A stretch of DNA of 64,000 bases, from the NCBI GenBank assembly GCA_018806985.1, contig JADANN010000369.1:2422501-2486500 (forward strand). The letters are read 5' to 3'. The stretch's first letter is position 1; the number at the start of each line of letters is the position of its first letter. Both the position numbers and the translations under genes were made by a program. This stretch comes from Angiostrongylus vasorum (Eukaryota; Nematoda; Chromadorea; Rhabditida; Metastrongylidae). The notes under the pieces were generated by a model. It had not been told where the DNA came from. It did no database searches and saw only the letters and a program-made list of their open reading frames with translations. Below are positions 1 through 9,897 of the stretch, piece after piece.

Positions 1-3000
1 GATCACTACGAGCTTGTTGATCTGCTGCAGATTGGTTGAAATTCGCGATATCGGACTTCTTGTCTGGCAACGTACTTAATACGGTCGGACAAAACAACGA
101 GTAGTCAAACATATGCTTCTGAAAAGTACGTTTATTCACCATTGAAATGAACTGCGGCTGCGAAATTCCCGACAAAATATGTTCTTTTTCTGCTATGTTT
201 TTCAATCGAAGGTAGGTTATTTGTGTAGTTGAACAGTACAAATTTCAAAAACTCACTGTAAGATATGGAAGTAAACTGGAAGGATCTCGATCTGCCGTGC
301 AATGAAAAATAAGTACACGTCTCCTTGTCGGGATAGTTTCAAGGACTTCTGAGTACCAGTTCGAACACACTTCCATACTTTTAGGAGTGTGTGCGCCATC
401 TAGATAATAGCGTACTCGGTCTGTAATAACTATTTGGGACCGTCCTCGCCAATGACACGACTCTATCGCTTCAACAATCGTCGCTGGGACGCTGAAAGCT
501 TCACCAACTTCCCAGTTGTTCTCCTTGACATCGGGAAAAGTGGATGCTAGACGAAGAAAGTAGTATACAACCATATGTTTGGATTTTTCGCGAGTTACTA
601 AGTCAGCGACGAACCCTCAAATCCCATTTGCTTCAACCAGGCCCTTGATAACTGCAAAGCTAGTGACATGTTACACTTCTGATGGTCACCCGCAATCCCA
701 GGTGATATGTTTCCTTTTGCATAAGAATATGACTGATAACATGGCGCAACCTTCAGTTCCGTCTAAATATGGAGAAGAGAAGAACTTATTAGACAACTCA
801 ACGATCATTAACTGCGATAAATTGAAATTTCAAAAATACCGAAAGAATACGGTGAACTCACACCACGCTCCAAAGCACGACTCCTCATCACGGACAAAAC
901 ATCTTCCGACGAAGGACTGACGATTACCGGTGCACCACTCTTCATAATTCCTGCCTTGTTCCATGCGATTTCAAGCAATGAGGAACCCAACAGGGATGTA
1001 TGATCGATATCCAAGGTGGTCACACCACATACAATCGGATGCCTTGTAAAAGGTAGCATTAAAACAATCTTGTAAAGTCTTAAATTCTAAAAATACAAGT
1101 AGAAATGAGTACGGCTTACTGAATAATATTCGTGTTGTCGTACTCGCCACCAATGCCAACTTCTACTATTGCCACGTCGACATTTTCCTCCAAAAACACA
1201 TGGAAAGCAAGGAGAGTAAGAAATTTGAAGTAACCTGGCATTCCATCTTCGCCCTCATGCTTCTTAAGTTTGTTGTATACGGTAAAAAAGTACTTTGAAA
1301 ATAAGTCTTCACTAATCGGTTTGCCATTGATGCGAATTCTTTCACGAACATACACCAAATGCGGAGAGCTGGAAAAAGACTGTGCAGATACAACGAAAAT
1401 GCATCCTAACAAGAGTAAGAGTACGAATCCAAAAAAAAGTGACCGCTCGTCCATCATATCTGCCGGTTAATCATTTGAAAAGAAAAACACTAAGCATTAA
1501 ACAGATAAAAAAGGATAAAGCTCCCGCCGATGATCAATCTCTGAAGAATGCGCCATGAATTCGACTTCACTAAGCATCGTTTGGATGTGATTGAATGCAT
1601 ATCTGGCCTTTGCAATGACTCGCGGTGGAATACCGATGTATGGAGCCAGTGCTGCTATCCTCCCAGACAAGTCTGGTACCAATTTCTCAACCCAGGAGGG
1701 ACAGAGAGCTTGGTGAGCCTGGGGCACGGCGATCGATCCCAGGTGTATTGCAAGGCGCTTCCGACCACTGCACTACACGCGCCCCGTTAAATACATGAAA
1801 GTTCCAAATCCTCACCGTTCAAATTAATTACTCCAGTAAACGACTTTTTAAGGTTCTCCTTATTCAGAATTGTTGGAAAAAAAAAAAAACGAAACCAACG
1901 TATACAATCCAGTGCGAAAGCCTACTCTTCTCAAAATGGATTCCACAAAAGCACAAGTTGATCCCTTTCCCTTCGTTCCACTAACATGGATCACATTTAA
2001 GCGATCAAGGGCGATTGGTTCTATTCCACATTTCTTCAGCCTAGCGATTGTATCAGAAATGTTCGTCTCCTGGTGCATGTGACGTTTCTCTCGAAGTTTT
2101 TGAAGCAGCTCCACATTTGATTGAAGTGAGTTCAAGTGAAAAATCGCCGACTTGAAAATGTACAAAATCAGTCGCATAAGACAAAAATATTCCACAAACA
2201 CGAATACAATCCATGCAACCCAGGAAAATAAAGCTCTGATTGTAACGGCTAATCTCCCAAAACTTATACAATCACAGGACTGCTGGAACATGTAGTTTAC
2301 TGAAGATGAAGTCTACTTTTTATCCCAACACTGAATGGAATAAACGAGGTCTCAGAAAGAAGTCAATTTTCATAACAAGTACAACAGAAGGAAGCATTTA
2401 CAAACAACAAGCTTACCTTATTCCATTGCATCGGTATACGTGGAAACGGAAATGCGTAAGACAAAAATCCGTTAACAAATTGTTAGTTGGTGCAAACTGC
2501 CAGCTGTTACTGTTAGAAGATGTCGATAATTCCACACTACTATAGCCACAGAAAGCCAACCTTTCTTCAATCCGAGGACTAGCAGACGACTGCCCCAAGA
2601 CAGGTATTCTTCCAAGCAAAGCTTCTGAAAGCCCGATATAAAAATGCCCAACTGAAAAGCCCCTACTCTTTGCCAGGTTCTCTTCTAGCCCCAAGGAGTA
2701 GAAAAGCGCACCGTGGAAAAAACTGTGGTCTCTGTGCCCCTCAACACACAGCTCCTGAAATACATTGACTGCACTGCATTTGTTGGGGAAATGATGGCCG
2801 TTTTCAACCTTCAACTCATCTCAGCTCGTATTAGGCTTTATCGGCCGAAACAAAAACTAGACCTGCAAATCTCTGCCTAAATGATACAAACTATCCTATT
2901 CCATAAAATTAAAATACGGACTTTCTGGAGCAAATGACTATTAGTTATTTTGTTTTTCTGCGTAAAAGTTTGTATTTCGAAACTGAAAGAAAATGAACAC

Positions 3001-5071
3001 CCGGGATTCCTTACACCAGGGCACAAGAGCGCCCTCTAATGCACCGCTTGTTTGTGGCCGTGGCCTTTGCACCAGTGTTTTCAGAAAACCAAATTTTGTT
3101 TCCATTCTGCTGGGAAGCTGAATTCTATACAATAAATACGATTAATGAGATATACCAAAACCACTTCGATACGCCTACGAAGCCCCAGAACCCACAAACA
3201 CTAAAGATCAAGAAGTCGTCAGTTATCGAAAAACCAGCCTCGAGCGCTATGTGTTAATACAAAACTGAGAACGCGATTCAAATCTTTAAAATTTCCAACA
3301 AAGAGCTACGGTTAAGATATAAACAACTTTGTACCATGTCATCTTATCCGACTAGACGAAATCCATGAAACTGTCCAATTTTCTTCCTGTTCGACATACA
3401 GGACTTGACGCAGAATCGTACGAAAAATGTGTCGTGGACTCCAAAAAACTAGAATTTCAACTTAGTGGAATAAGATTACTTGTGTCTTGCACGCAGATAT
3501 CTGTAGATTCCAATGGCTTTTACTCCAACTAATAATGTAGAAGCCTCCCAATGGTTTACCGCTTCATCGTGGCTCGGAGGTGTTCCTGGATGTCGGGCTG
3601 CGATGTACAGCGGTGGGATTCATCCCTCCGGCAGGGTCTCCCAAGCTGAGGGGTGCAGCATTTCCATCAGGAAGGCCAGCTATGAGTAAACCAATACCAA
3701 GACCCGTCACCGTTCAGGTACCAAACCAGTCGCATGGTGGCAAATCTCCCTCTGATCTACAAGGGCGGAGACAGCCTGTGGTGGTGACTTTGGCCACGCT
3801 GACCTTAAGACTCCAGGGAAACTAACTCCGAGGAATGAGGGGATGTGCTGGGGCTCGCACAATCAGTGATGGTGGACCGTCCAAGTATCCAAGTAAGTAA
3901 TAATGTAGAAGATGAACTGAGGTATGTTGGTTTGAAGTTGAAAACGGCCATTATTTTCGCATCGCCTCTAATTCATCTCGGGCGTGATATGCTAACAGAG
4001 CATTGGTACGTTAAGAAGACGAGCGAAACTTGTTAAATGGTTTTTATTTAACCTCAGTATGAGCAATCAATGTCTACTTTCTTTCAGTGATAAGGTAGCA
4101 CGAAGATGGTACCAGATTCTATCAGGCTAATGTCTCGACGTGTTCGTCCCCTTCGGAGCAACGATGATCCGAGCCGACGGTCCGCAGTTCTTCGTCCTCG
4201 CCATCTGGGCCTTTGTAGTAGTATCGAGTCGAATCTTCTCGTGTGGAACACCACTCGAATGAAGCAACCTCACTCCACGATGTCTTTTCGTACGAGACTC
4301 GGCACTACTAAAGGGTTGACTCAGATCATCTAAGCCGTGAAGAAGAAGACGACGATGAAATTTTAGTCTCATAAAATCTGATACCATCCTCGTGTTAGCA
4401 TATCAATGAAGAGTGCAGAAACTTCTTGGGTGTGGTTCGAGTTATTCTGTGAACAGCGCGATAACACGTGACACAAATGATAAAACACTCCGCTCGTAAG
4501 TTGTACTTTGGACGAGAGACAAGAGGTTACTTCGATGGGATCACTATCCAAAAAAGGAACAGCACAATGTTAACCTTCTATTTGCTGCCCGCTACAATTT
4601 TTCGCGGCAGTGTATGATGTGAAGTACAACCACAACGAGGCTGAAATATTCGCAAAACTTGGACCCGGGTCCAGATCGAACCACGATTACTCTTTCCAGC
4701 GGTTCGCGTATTGCACACTGCATCACTGAGGCCCTTGCTCTGCGTTTCTCTCAGCTAGTTTTCTACCTAACGGTGCTATCAGCAACATATAACTATAAAA
4801 CTGCGTAGTAACAGCACAGCGAAAACAATACTGATGGAACATAAGAGAAATAACGAATTATTGTCGATGTACACACCTGGTAGAGAGCTTGTGACGCGTC
4901 ATCAGCAACGGTTTGGCTGTGGGCCACCTGCATTGTGACGGTCGAAGGGCACAACAATGCCGGTCGATGTCTGGCCGACAGCGATAGCGACGACGACAAC
5001 AACCGCAACAACAACGACGACGGAAACGTGCGGACGACGCCGGCTTTCCGCGAAAGCAATCGATCAATCAT
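1..5071 (-). CDS. fpgs-1: Folylpolyglutamate synthase (FPGS), 7 exons, 3' end outside the window
   Basis: FPGS adds gamma-linked glutamates to folates so that they are retained in cytosol and mitochondria. Exons read on the minus strand: 5071-4877, 2150-1900, 1368-1120, 1042-862, 762-615, 546-257 and 118 to beyond 1. All junctions agree in phase (0, 2, 2, 0, 1, 0) and give 477 residues; the human enzyme has 587. Exon 2 carries the ATP-binding loop SGTKGKGST. Exon 3 opens with [15 protein letters not shown] and closes with [13 protein letters not shown]. Exon 4 has [14 protein letters not shown] and exon 6 has the active-site DGAHT. Exon 7 has FDYSLFCP and then DQQ. Most splice sites are consensus (gtaagc, gtgagt; tttcag); the exon 5 donor (gttcgtc at 614) is weak and was chosen because it restores frame. 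The family assignment is firm by motif order. Start and weak donors are inferred. Confidence 0.93.
1504..1785 (-). repeat. SINE-A copy in FPGS intron 2
   Basis: A near full-length tRNA-headed SINE. On the minus strand it begins at 1785 with the A-box-like TGTAGTGCAGTGG, has a B-box-like GGGATCGATC, and ends in a CTTTATCC-T-rich tail at the left edge. It makes up just over half of the 531-bp intron 1369-1899. The flanks are only loosely similar, so the target duplication is eroded. Confidence 0.75.
3544..3897 (+). repeat. SINE-B copy, full length, with 14-bp target duplication
   Basis: The unit starts CCTCCCAATGGTTTACCG and ends CCAAGTATCCAAGTAAG. The 14-bp direct repeat TAATAATGTAGAAG flanks it exactly (3530-3543 and 3898-3911). 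An A-box-like TGGCTSGGAGGTG and a B-box-like GGGATTCATCC lie near the 5' end. The duplication length fits target-primed retroposition. Confidence 0.8.
4045..4430. repeat. Family E hairpin repeat, degenerate copy
   Basis: The left arm (TGATAAGGTAGCACGAAGATGG... then GGCTAATGTCTCGACG) and the right arm (...CTGATACCATCCTCGTGTTAGC, TATCAATGA) are inverted and imperfect. It matches the repeat at 52190-52450 in layout. The hammerhead-like segment is too decayed to fold. Confidence 0.5.
4565..4660 (-). repeat. Repeat C core
   Basis: A dispersed sequence containing a CTGCC...GGCAG hairpin followed by an A-rich stretch and GTTAAC-like end. Related copies occur near 12990-13080 (+), 15220-15280 (+), 38815-38900 (-), 39485-39540 (-), 52560-52650 (+), 60850-60940 (+) and 61140-61200 (+). 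No coding content; class unknown. Confidence 0.45.
4877..5071 (-). CDS. fpgs-1: FPGS exon 1: mitochondrial-type leader plus internal Met start
   Basis: The exon encodes 65 residues ending ...SQALYQ before a gtgtgt donor, in phase 0 with exon 2 ([12 protein letters not shown]). The join reproduces the family's YQ-x-A-x-x-LNxLQxN start of the catalytic domain. Residues 1-46 are rich in Arg, Ser and Leu and nearly lack acidic residues, as expected of a mitochondrial presequence. A second in-frame ATG at 4933 (residue 47) would give a cytosolic form. Human FPGS is known to use an equivalent pair of starts. Targeting here is inferred from composition only. Intron 1 (2151-4876) is 2.7 kb. Confidence 0.8.
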
Positions 5072-5240
5072 ACGAATGTCGCATGAGACCGGTGTACGGA
5101 CGGCGGACGCAGCGCGGAAGGCAGCAACCCCGACGCCTCGTGGCCACGATGTTCCGTCGCACGCACGCCCAGCACGCGACAGCTGACGTACGGTCGTGAT
5201 AGTACCGATGGCGCTGTGCGCAGTACAGCTTCAAGTGGAG
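5072..5240 (-). promoter_or_regulatory. GC-rich 5' flank of FPGS, likely promoter / 5' UTR
   Basis: This stretch is clearly richer in G+C and CpG than the surrounding AT-rich DNA and lies directly upstream of the first FPGS ATG on the minus strand. I see no clear TATA box. It may be core promoter plus leader; this is inferred from position and composition. Confidence 0.4.
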
Positions 5241-5408
5241 GCTTGCACTAATGTTGGCCGACTTGTACTGTTCGTGTACTGCTCGCTTCTCACCCGGTTT
5301 GCTGAAATTTCCCATTGATAAACATCTTCGGTCGACATCTATGCTCATAAACGATGATATTTCGCTCCAGTATTTATTTAGAAACAACTTTACTGTCGTT
5401 TTTTCGAA

Positions 5409-5576
5409 GGGTGCGTGTAGCCCAGTGGTTTGAGGCGTCCTGTAATACACACGGGAACGACCCCCCGCCCAAGGTTCACTAAACCTTGCATCTCTTCGGG
5501 GTCGGTAAGTTGGCACCAGACCTATCTGGGAGGGTAGCAGCACTATCCCAATACATCAGTAGGCCATCATAGCGAT
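5409..5576 (+). repeat. SINE-A copy, 3' truncated
   Basis: Begins GGGTGCGTGTAGCCCAGTGG (A-box like) and continues through the conserved body with GGTCGGTAAGTTGGCACCAG and CTGGGAGGGTAGCAGC. The final third and tail seen in other copies are missing. Confidence 0.7.
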
Positions 5577-6235
5577 TGAAAATTGGAAAACAACGAATTG
5601 CTTGTCAAGAATGGTATTGCACACTGCATTCCTCGATTCCACCTCCATGTGTGCACCTTCACTGACCACACTCTCTAGGCTGCGCACTCTCTTCGAAAAC
5701 AGTGGTCTCTCGCCTCAAGACGAAAAACTGGTGAGGAATTACTGCAAATCCTCTGATGGACGACGCTCGCCATGTCATCTGCGTTGGGTAGGCTACCGAT
5801 TGATTGCAAGAAGTCTGGAAGAAAACTTCTCCACAGCAAAATAAACCATCAGAAAAAAGATGAAATCTGTAGGTGTCACGCCGGTCACTCTCACAACTTC
5901 ATTATGACACCTATAGGTGTCACTCGTCATGAGAGTGTTAAGCAGCAGTCGAACCCACGCTTAGAAAGTTAGAACACCCTAGATAAGGGATGCGAAGAAA
6001 CGGATCGAATGCAAGAAGTGCTGAGATCCGCACAGATTTCAATTAAAATATTAGGATATCACGAAAATATTTCCAGTAATCTTCTCACCTCTTATTTTAC
6101 AGTAAAGTCTTCTGCCTTGGTTTGTATACAGTTTTAAACCACAAGTATTTTTTAAATTATGTCAAATTTAGGCCGGTGGAGTAAAATAAGACGAAGGAGA
6201 GCTCGAGCTTTTCTTTCCTAAAAAAAACTGTTTAA
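5577..6235. other. Unassigned intergenic DNA
   Basis: Between the truncated SINE-A and the mariner remnant. I see short open frames without family resemblance and a local pair of TAGGTGTCAC-type direct repeats (about 5873 and 5915), but no gene. Confidence 0.4.
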
Positions 6236-6239
6236 GAAT

Positions 6240-6640
6240 GAATTCAAACCTCCACATAGAGCAGTTACAACCGCTCTGGCAGACAGTATTGGATTTAGCC
6301 TGGGAGCTGTTGGTGATCAAACGATACAACATGGGTTACAAAAGCTTCAAGACAAGGATCTGACTTGAGTTCAGGAAGACTGCGGAACAATCCACTTCCA
6401 TCGACGACGACAAAGACCATATGAAGATCCATCCACGGTGGTTTGAGAGCTGCGAAAGAACAAGGTATATGCATAGTCGTTTAAAAACACTAAGAGTGAA
6501 TTGGAGTGTCAAAAAAGTATCAACTTGGTGCTGCATGAAATGGGCGAGACGCAAAGGCATCGCAGTTGTAAAGTCCATCTTCTGTTAAAGAAAAGAAGTC
6601 AGTTTATTAATTGCATTGTAACGTGCAGAGAAAATTAGGT
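6240..6640 (+). pseudogene. Tc1/mariner-family transposase remnant
   Basis: Several plus-strand frames read as decayed mariner transposase. They show an HTH-like segment ending QTIQHGLQKLQDKDL, then STSIDDDKDHMKIHP (compare the family's GRPS-IDDD-NP block), then LVLHEMGETQRHRSCKVHLL, then INCIVTC just where intact transposases have the catalytic-Asp block IVTCDEKW. Frameshifts and stops separate the blocks, so the copy is dead. Terminal repeats were not located. Identification rests on block order rather than on an intact protein. Confidence 0.65.
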
Positions 6641-7330
6641 CCTGAACAATCAGCGACGTCTTGTGTAGCATTGAACAACAGTGAAGAACTGAAACGTTTC
6701 TGAACATAAGTGCTCAACAGAGAATGCTTTCATGACCTTCGCGTGGTCGGAAGAGAGATTCGACCGTAACGGAGCGATTATAGCAGTTTTGTCAGGACTG
6801 CAGCTTCTCGGGAAACCGATAGAATATATCAAGAACTGCTGGGAACTCTATGGCCCATGCTGGTCAATCAAAAGCTGCCAATGCTGTTTAATGTGGTGCT
6901 CAAAAATGGGGTACGCAACCAAGACCACATAAGTTGAACGAACTGAGCTTCGAAGTTTTTGCTTATTCAGAATAGTCAATTGACTTGTCACCAGTCAACA
7001 AGGAACTGCCTCAGCAACCTCTTAGAATTCTACCATGATGGGATGGATGAGTTTATATCTCATTAGCAAAGAAATGTAGATCTTATTGATTTTTTTATAC
7101 CGATTAACATTTGTGTTAAGAATCGAAATTTATGCATTTAATGCCGGATATTAAAAGGCGACAAGAGTTTTACGAGAACAGGACGATTTATTACAGCGAT
7201 ACACGCTTGCAGTTGATTGGTTTTACAAACACGTCCGCTCCGTCCCTTCAAGGGGGGACCATCGCATCTTCATGGAATCAACTCCACGGTTCTTTCCAAT
7301 TATTCGTCAGTTCTTTTTCGTATATGGTCT
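6641..7330. other. Unassigned intergenic DNA
   Basis: No intact gene seen. Part may be further decayed transposon sequence following the mariner remnant, but I cannot align it. Confidence 0.3.
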
Positions 7331-7339
7331 GGCTATCTA

Positions 7340-8250
7340 CGTTTTACTATCGATATATGTCCTGGATCTCGAATACAAGATAGATTTCGAAGACATGAAT
7401 TGTAAATTCCGGTTAGATTTTGCGTGGACCGGCTATATCTCAGAAGATATCGTTCGAGCGCTCTGTGTATAATGTCAATTTTCCACGTGGTCCCAGGATA
7501 AACCCACGTCTCTGGTGCATAACAGAGCGCTGGGAATATCGTCAATTCAAAAGAACTGAGCTCGGAGTTTCGCAACCGTTGGTTGGTCTGTGGCTTCCCT
7601 AAAAGGCTCGGATGTGGCCCACGAGGCTTTTCTTTTTCTGTTTAACTAATTCTCCATGTTCATTGAGCGCCCAGGGTACACGTACTAGGTAGTCTGTAAT
7701 TCGAGAACCATCCATTTCGATTTGTTCACATTCGCACCATTGGTTCTTCATGAACTGGGTTTTATTCCAATTTTTGCACAGTCCCATCCTTTCGTCCACT
7801 TCGTTGAGCTCACCAGTTATCTTTTATGTTTCTACCACCGTATATGTCCATAAGATGACGATGTCATCGGCAAATAGAAAATGACTTTGTTGCTGACTAT
7901 AAGTTTTCATTCCCGTGCTATGCCATTCAATGTTCCTCATGACGTTCTCTACAGTTGTTGCAGGGACTAGAGTCAGGTGGTATTCCCTGCAACATGTATG
8001 ACCCTGGACACGGTGTCCATGCAGCAAAAATCCCATCGAAATCATGCTTAGTTCTACTGGTTATATCTCATTTGATATGCTGATATGCGGGAAACAATAA
8101 TCTTCGCCAACAGCTTGTAGAGCACATTCAATGAGCATATCGGACGATAGTTACGAAGATCGCTTCGATCATATTTCTTGGACAAGATGACCGTGCGCGA
8201 CGTTCTCCACTGATCTGGGATTTTCTTCTTCTGGAAATACCATGTCACAT
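7340..8250 (-). mobile_element. RTE-type LINE fragment (family 2), decayed
   Basis: Minus-strand frames give reverse-transcriptase blocks in the right order: IPDQWRTSRTVILSKKYDR and NYRPICSLNVLYKLLAKI (about 8240-8060), then FLFADDIVILW (about 7870), then QFMKNQWCECEQIEMDGS, then a C-terminal block with FPALCYAPETW and RALERYLLR (about 7575-7400). The YADD-type motif is present as FADD. Multiple frameshifts; no endonuclease domain found. It faces the fragment at 8605-9480, so the two are head to head. Confidence 0.75.
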
Positions 8251-8604
8251 GAGTTGCGAGAAGTAATTCTAATCTGTGGTATCCACCTCTGAAGAAGCCG
8301 CGGTGATATTATCGGGTACTGGAGTTGTGCCTCTCTTGTTGCTTTCTATGGCAACTCAAACTTTAGAAGGACGAATTCTGGGCGGTTTTTCATCAGTGGG
8401 GATTTTGGGGGTCGGCTATGGAGACTGTGAAGCGGAAAAGATTGGTATAGAACCATTTCATTATCAATTCCATATAATGATGGGATCTAGTGATAATCCC
8501 ATCATCGTTCATCAGAATGGATAACGGAACCTTAAAGTCGCAAAGCTCCCGACGGCACTTCTTAACATTGGACCGTTCTTGAGCACCTTCCGAAGGCTTT
8601 TTTC
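8251..8604. other. Spacer between two opposed LINE fragments
   Basis: One 82-residue plus-strand open frame here shows no recognisable family. Probably further LINE decay; not assigned. Confidence 0.3.
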
Positions 8605-9480
8605 ATGCATCAATGTAAACCTTCCTGCAAAGATCTACTACGACTGGCATTTATTGTCAGCTGTACTGGGTGTGTTGCAGTTGGATCAAGCTCCATTTTC
8701 TTTTCGAGCAACTCATTATTGGTAATGAAGATGCAGATGTTTGTCGGCGGTGAAAAAGCATTTGAGAGCGTCGAACCGATTGCAATCCTATTAGTGCTCA
8801 TCAACCAAGGAGTGGATCCGTCCTACATTAGAACTCTGTCTGATTGTTACTGGAACTGCACTATGAAAAATACAGCTTTCCCATCGAACACTTACCATAC
8901 CCATAGGAAAAAGGGGTACACAAGGCGACACATTATCGCCAAAGCTGTTTACTGCCGCACTGCAGTGGATAATGAAGTCACTCGATTGGGATGAGAAAGG
9001 TATTCGTATTGATGGAATATTTCTATTAAATCTTCGTTTTGTGGATGACACAGTCATCTTCCCTAGCAGTACCAGCGAGGCAGAGACAATGGTCAAAAAA
9101 CTCAATCAAGTAGGAAGAAAGACTGGAATGCGCATAAACAGTGCAGAGACCTAGTTTATGAAGAACCCATGGTGGGAAGGTGATCAAGTCGAACTGGATG
9201 GTTCTCTCATTACAGAAACCACCTTCCGCATGTGTTTTGGACGTTGTGAACATGCAGAACAACATGAAGAAGGATTTAAGCAGAAGAAGGACAGCAGCAT
9301 GGGCCGCATCCGGGCCATTCAAAGAAGCCGACCAGCTAACGGACCCAAAATTTCACGTTTACCTTCTCCGTTCAACACTCCTCCCGGCTTTCTGTTATGC
9401 AACAGAAATTTAAGCTGATGTTTAGCCACGTCAAGGAATTTGTAGATCGCCCACAGAACTTGGACGATTTCTTCTGAAAT
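8605..9480 (+). mobile_element. RTE-type LINE fragment (family 2), decayed
   Basis: Blocks in order: KAFESVEPIAILLVLINQGV (RT block 3), then WIMKSLDWDEKGIRIDG, then LRFVDDTVIF (catalytic block, second residue of the motif changed to V), then SEAETMVKKLNQVGRKTGMR, then FMKNPWWEGDQVELDGSLIT, then a C-terminal stretch with PAFCYATEI. Frame changes between blocks. Same family as 14600-15840. Confidence 0.75.
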
Positions 9481-9842
9481 TTAATCGCCACTCACAATGT
9501 CATGCTGGAATGCATGGTTCAGATCTTTGAAACCTTCTCCATCTTCGGGATCCAGGACAACATACATCAGTAGCGAAATATAGATAGGCTTGTCACATAA
9601 TAAAAAGAACACATAACAAATGGACGAAAAGAAGAATGAAGTAGACTTCAAGAAAATGCAAGCACCCTCTTGGAAGGCCACCCAAACGAAGGGCCGACGT
9701 GTTCGTGGCTACGGTCAAACCATCTGCACAAACGAATGGCAGCAATTGCAGGATTACGAAATGGGCTTCGCGGACGTTACTATGTTCAAAGCAGACCACC
9801 ATCGTGGACGACAATCGCTCAAGAGAGAAACGAATGAAAATT
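9481..9842. other. Unassigned DNA between LINE and SINE-B fragment
   Basis: A 109-residue plus-strand frame (from 9620) shows no family resemblance and runs into the SINE-B end; probably chance or the tail of LINE debris. Confidence 0.3.
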
Positions 9843-9897
9843 ATGCTGGGGCCCACACAACTAGTGAAGACGGGCCACTCAAGTATCCAAGTAAGCA
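9843..9897 (+). repeat. SINE-B 3' fragment
   Basis: Matches only the last ~55 bases of SINE-B (GTGAAGACGGGCC ... AAGTATCCAAGTAAG). It is 5' truncated, as expected for incomplete target-primed copying. Confidence 0.65.

Larger units (their letters stand above)
2151..4876 (-). other. FPGS intron 1 and its contents
   Basis: The interval holds SINE-B (3544-3897), a hairpin repeat (about 4045-4430) and a repeat C core (about 4565-4660). I found no supported exon. A 133-residue open frame at 2814-2413 (minus) has no family resemblance and does not splice in phase to exon 2 (its ATG-proximal short exon alternative, 2431-2417, would be in phase but lacks the conserved YQ residues). Confidence 0.55.

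Noticed and set aside
579..920. 113-residue plus-strand open frame
   Set aside because: It is antisense to FPGS exons 4-5, whose coding frames are confirmed by family motifs and phase.
2413..2814. 133-residue minus-strand frame as FPGS first exon
   Set aside because: Its own frame does not join exon 2 in phase, and the 4877-5071 exon restores the conserved YQ-x-A-x-x-LN motif.
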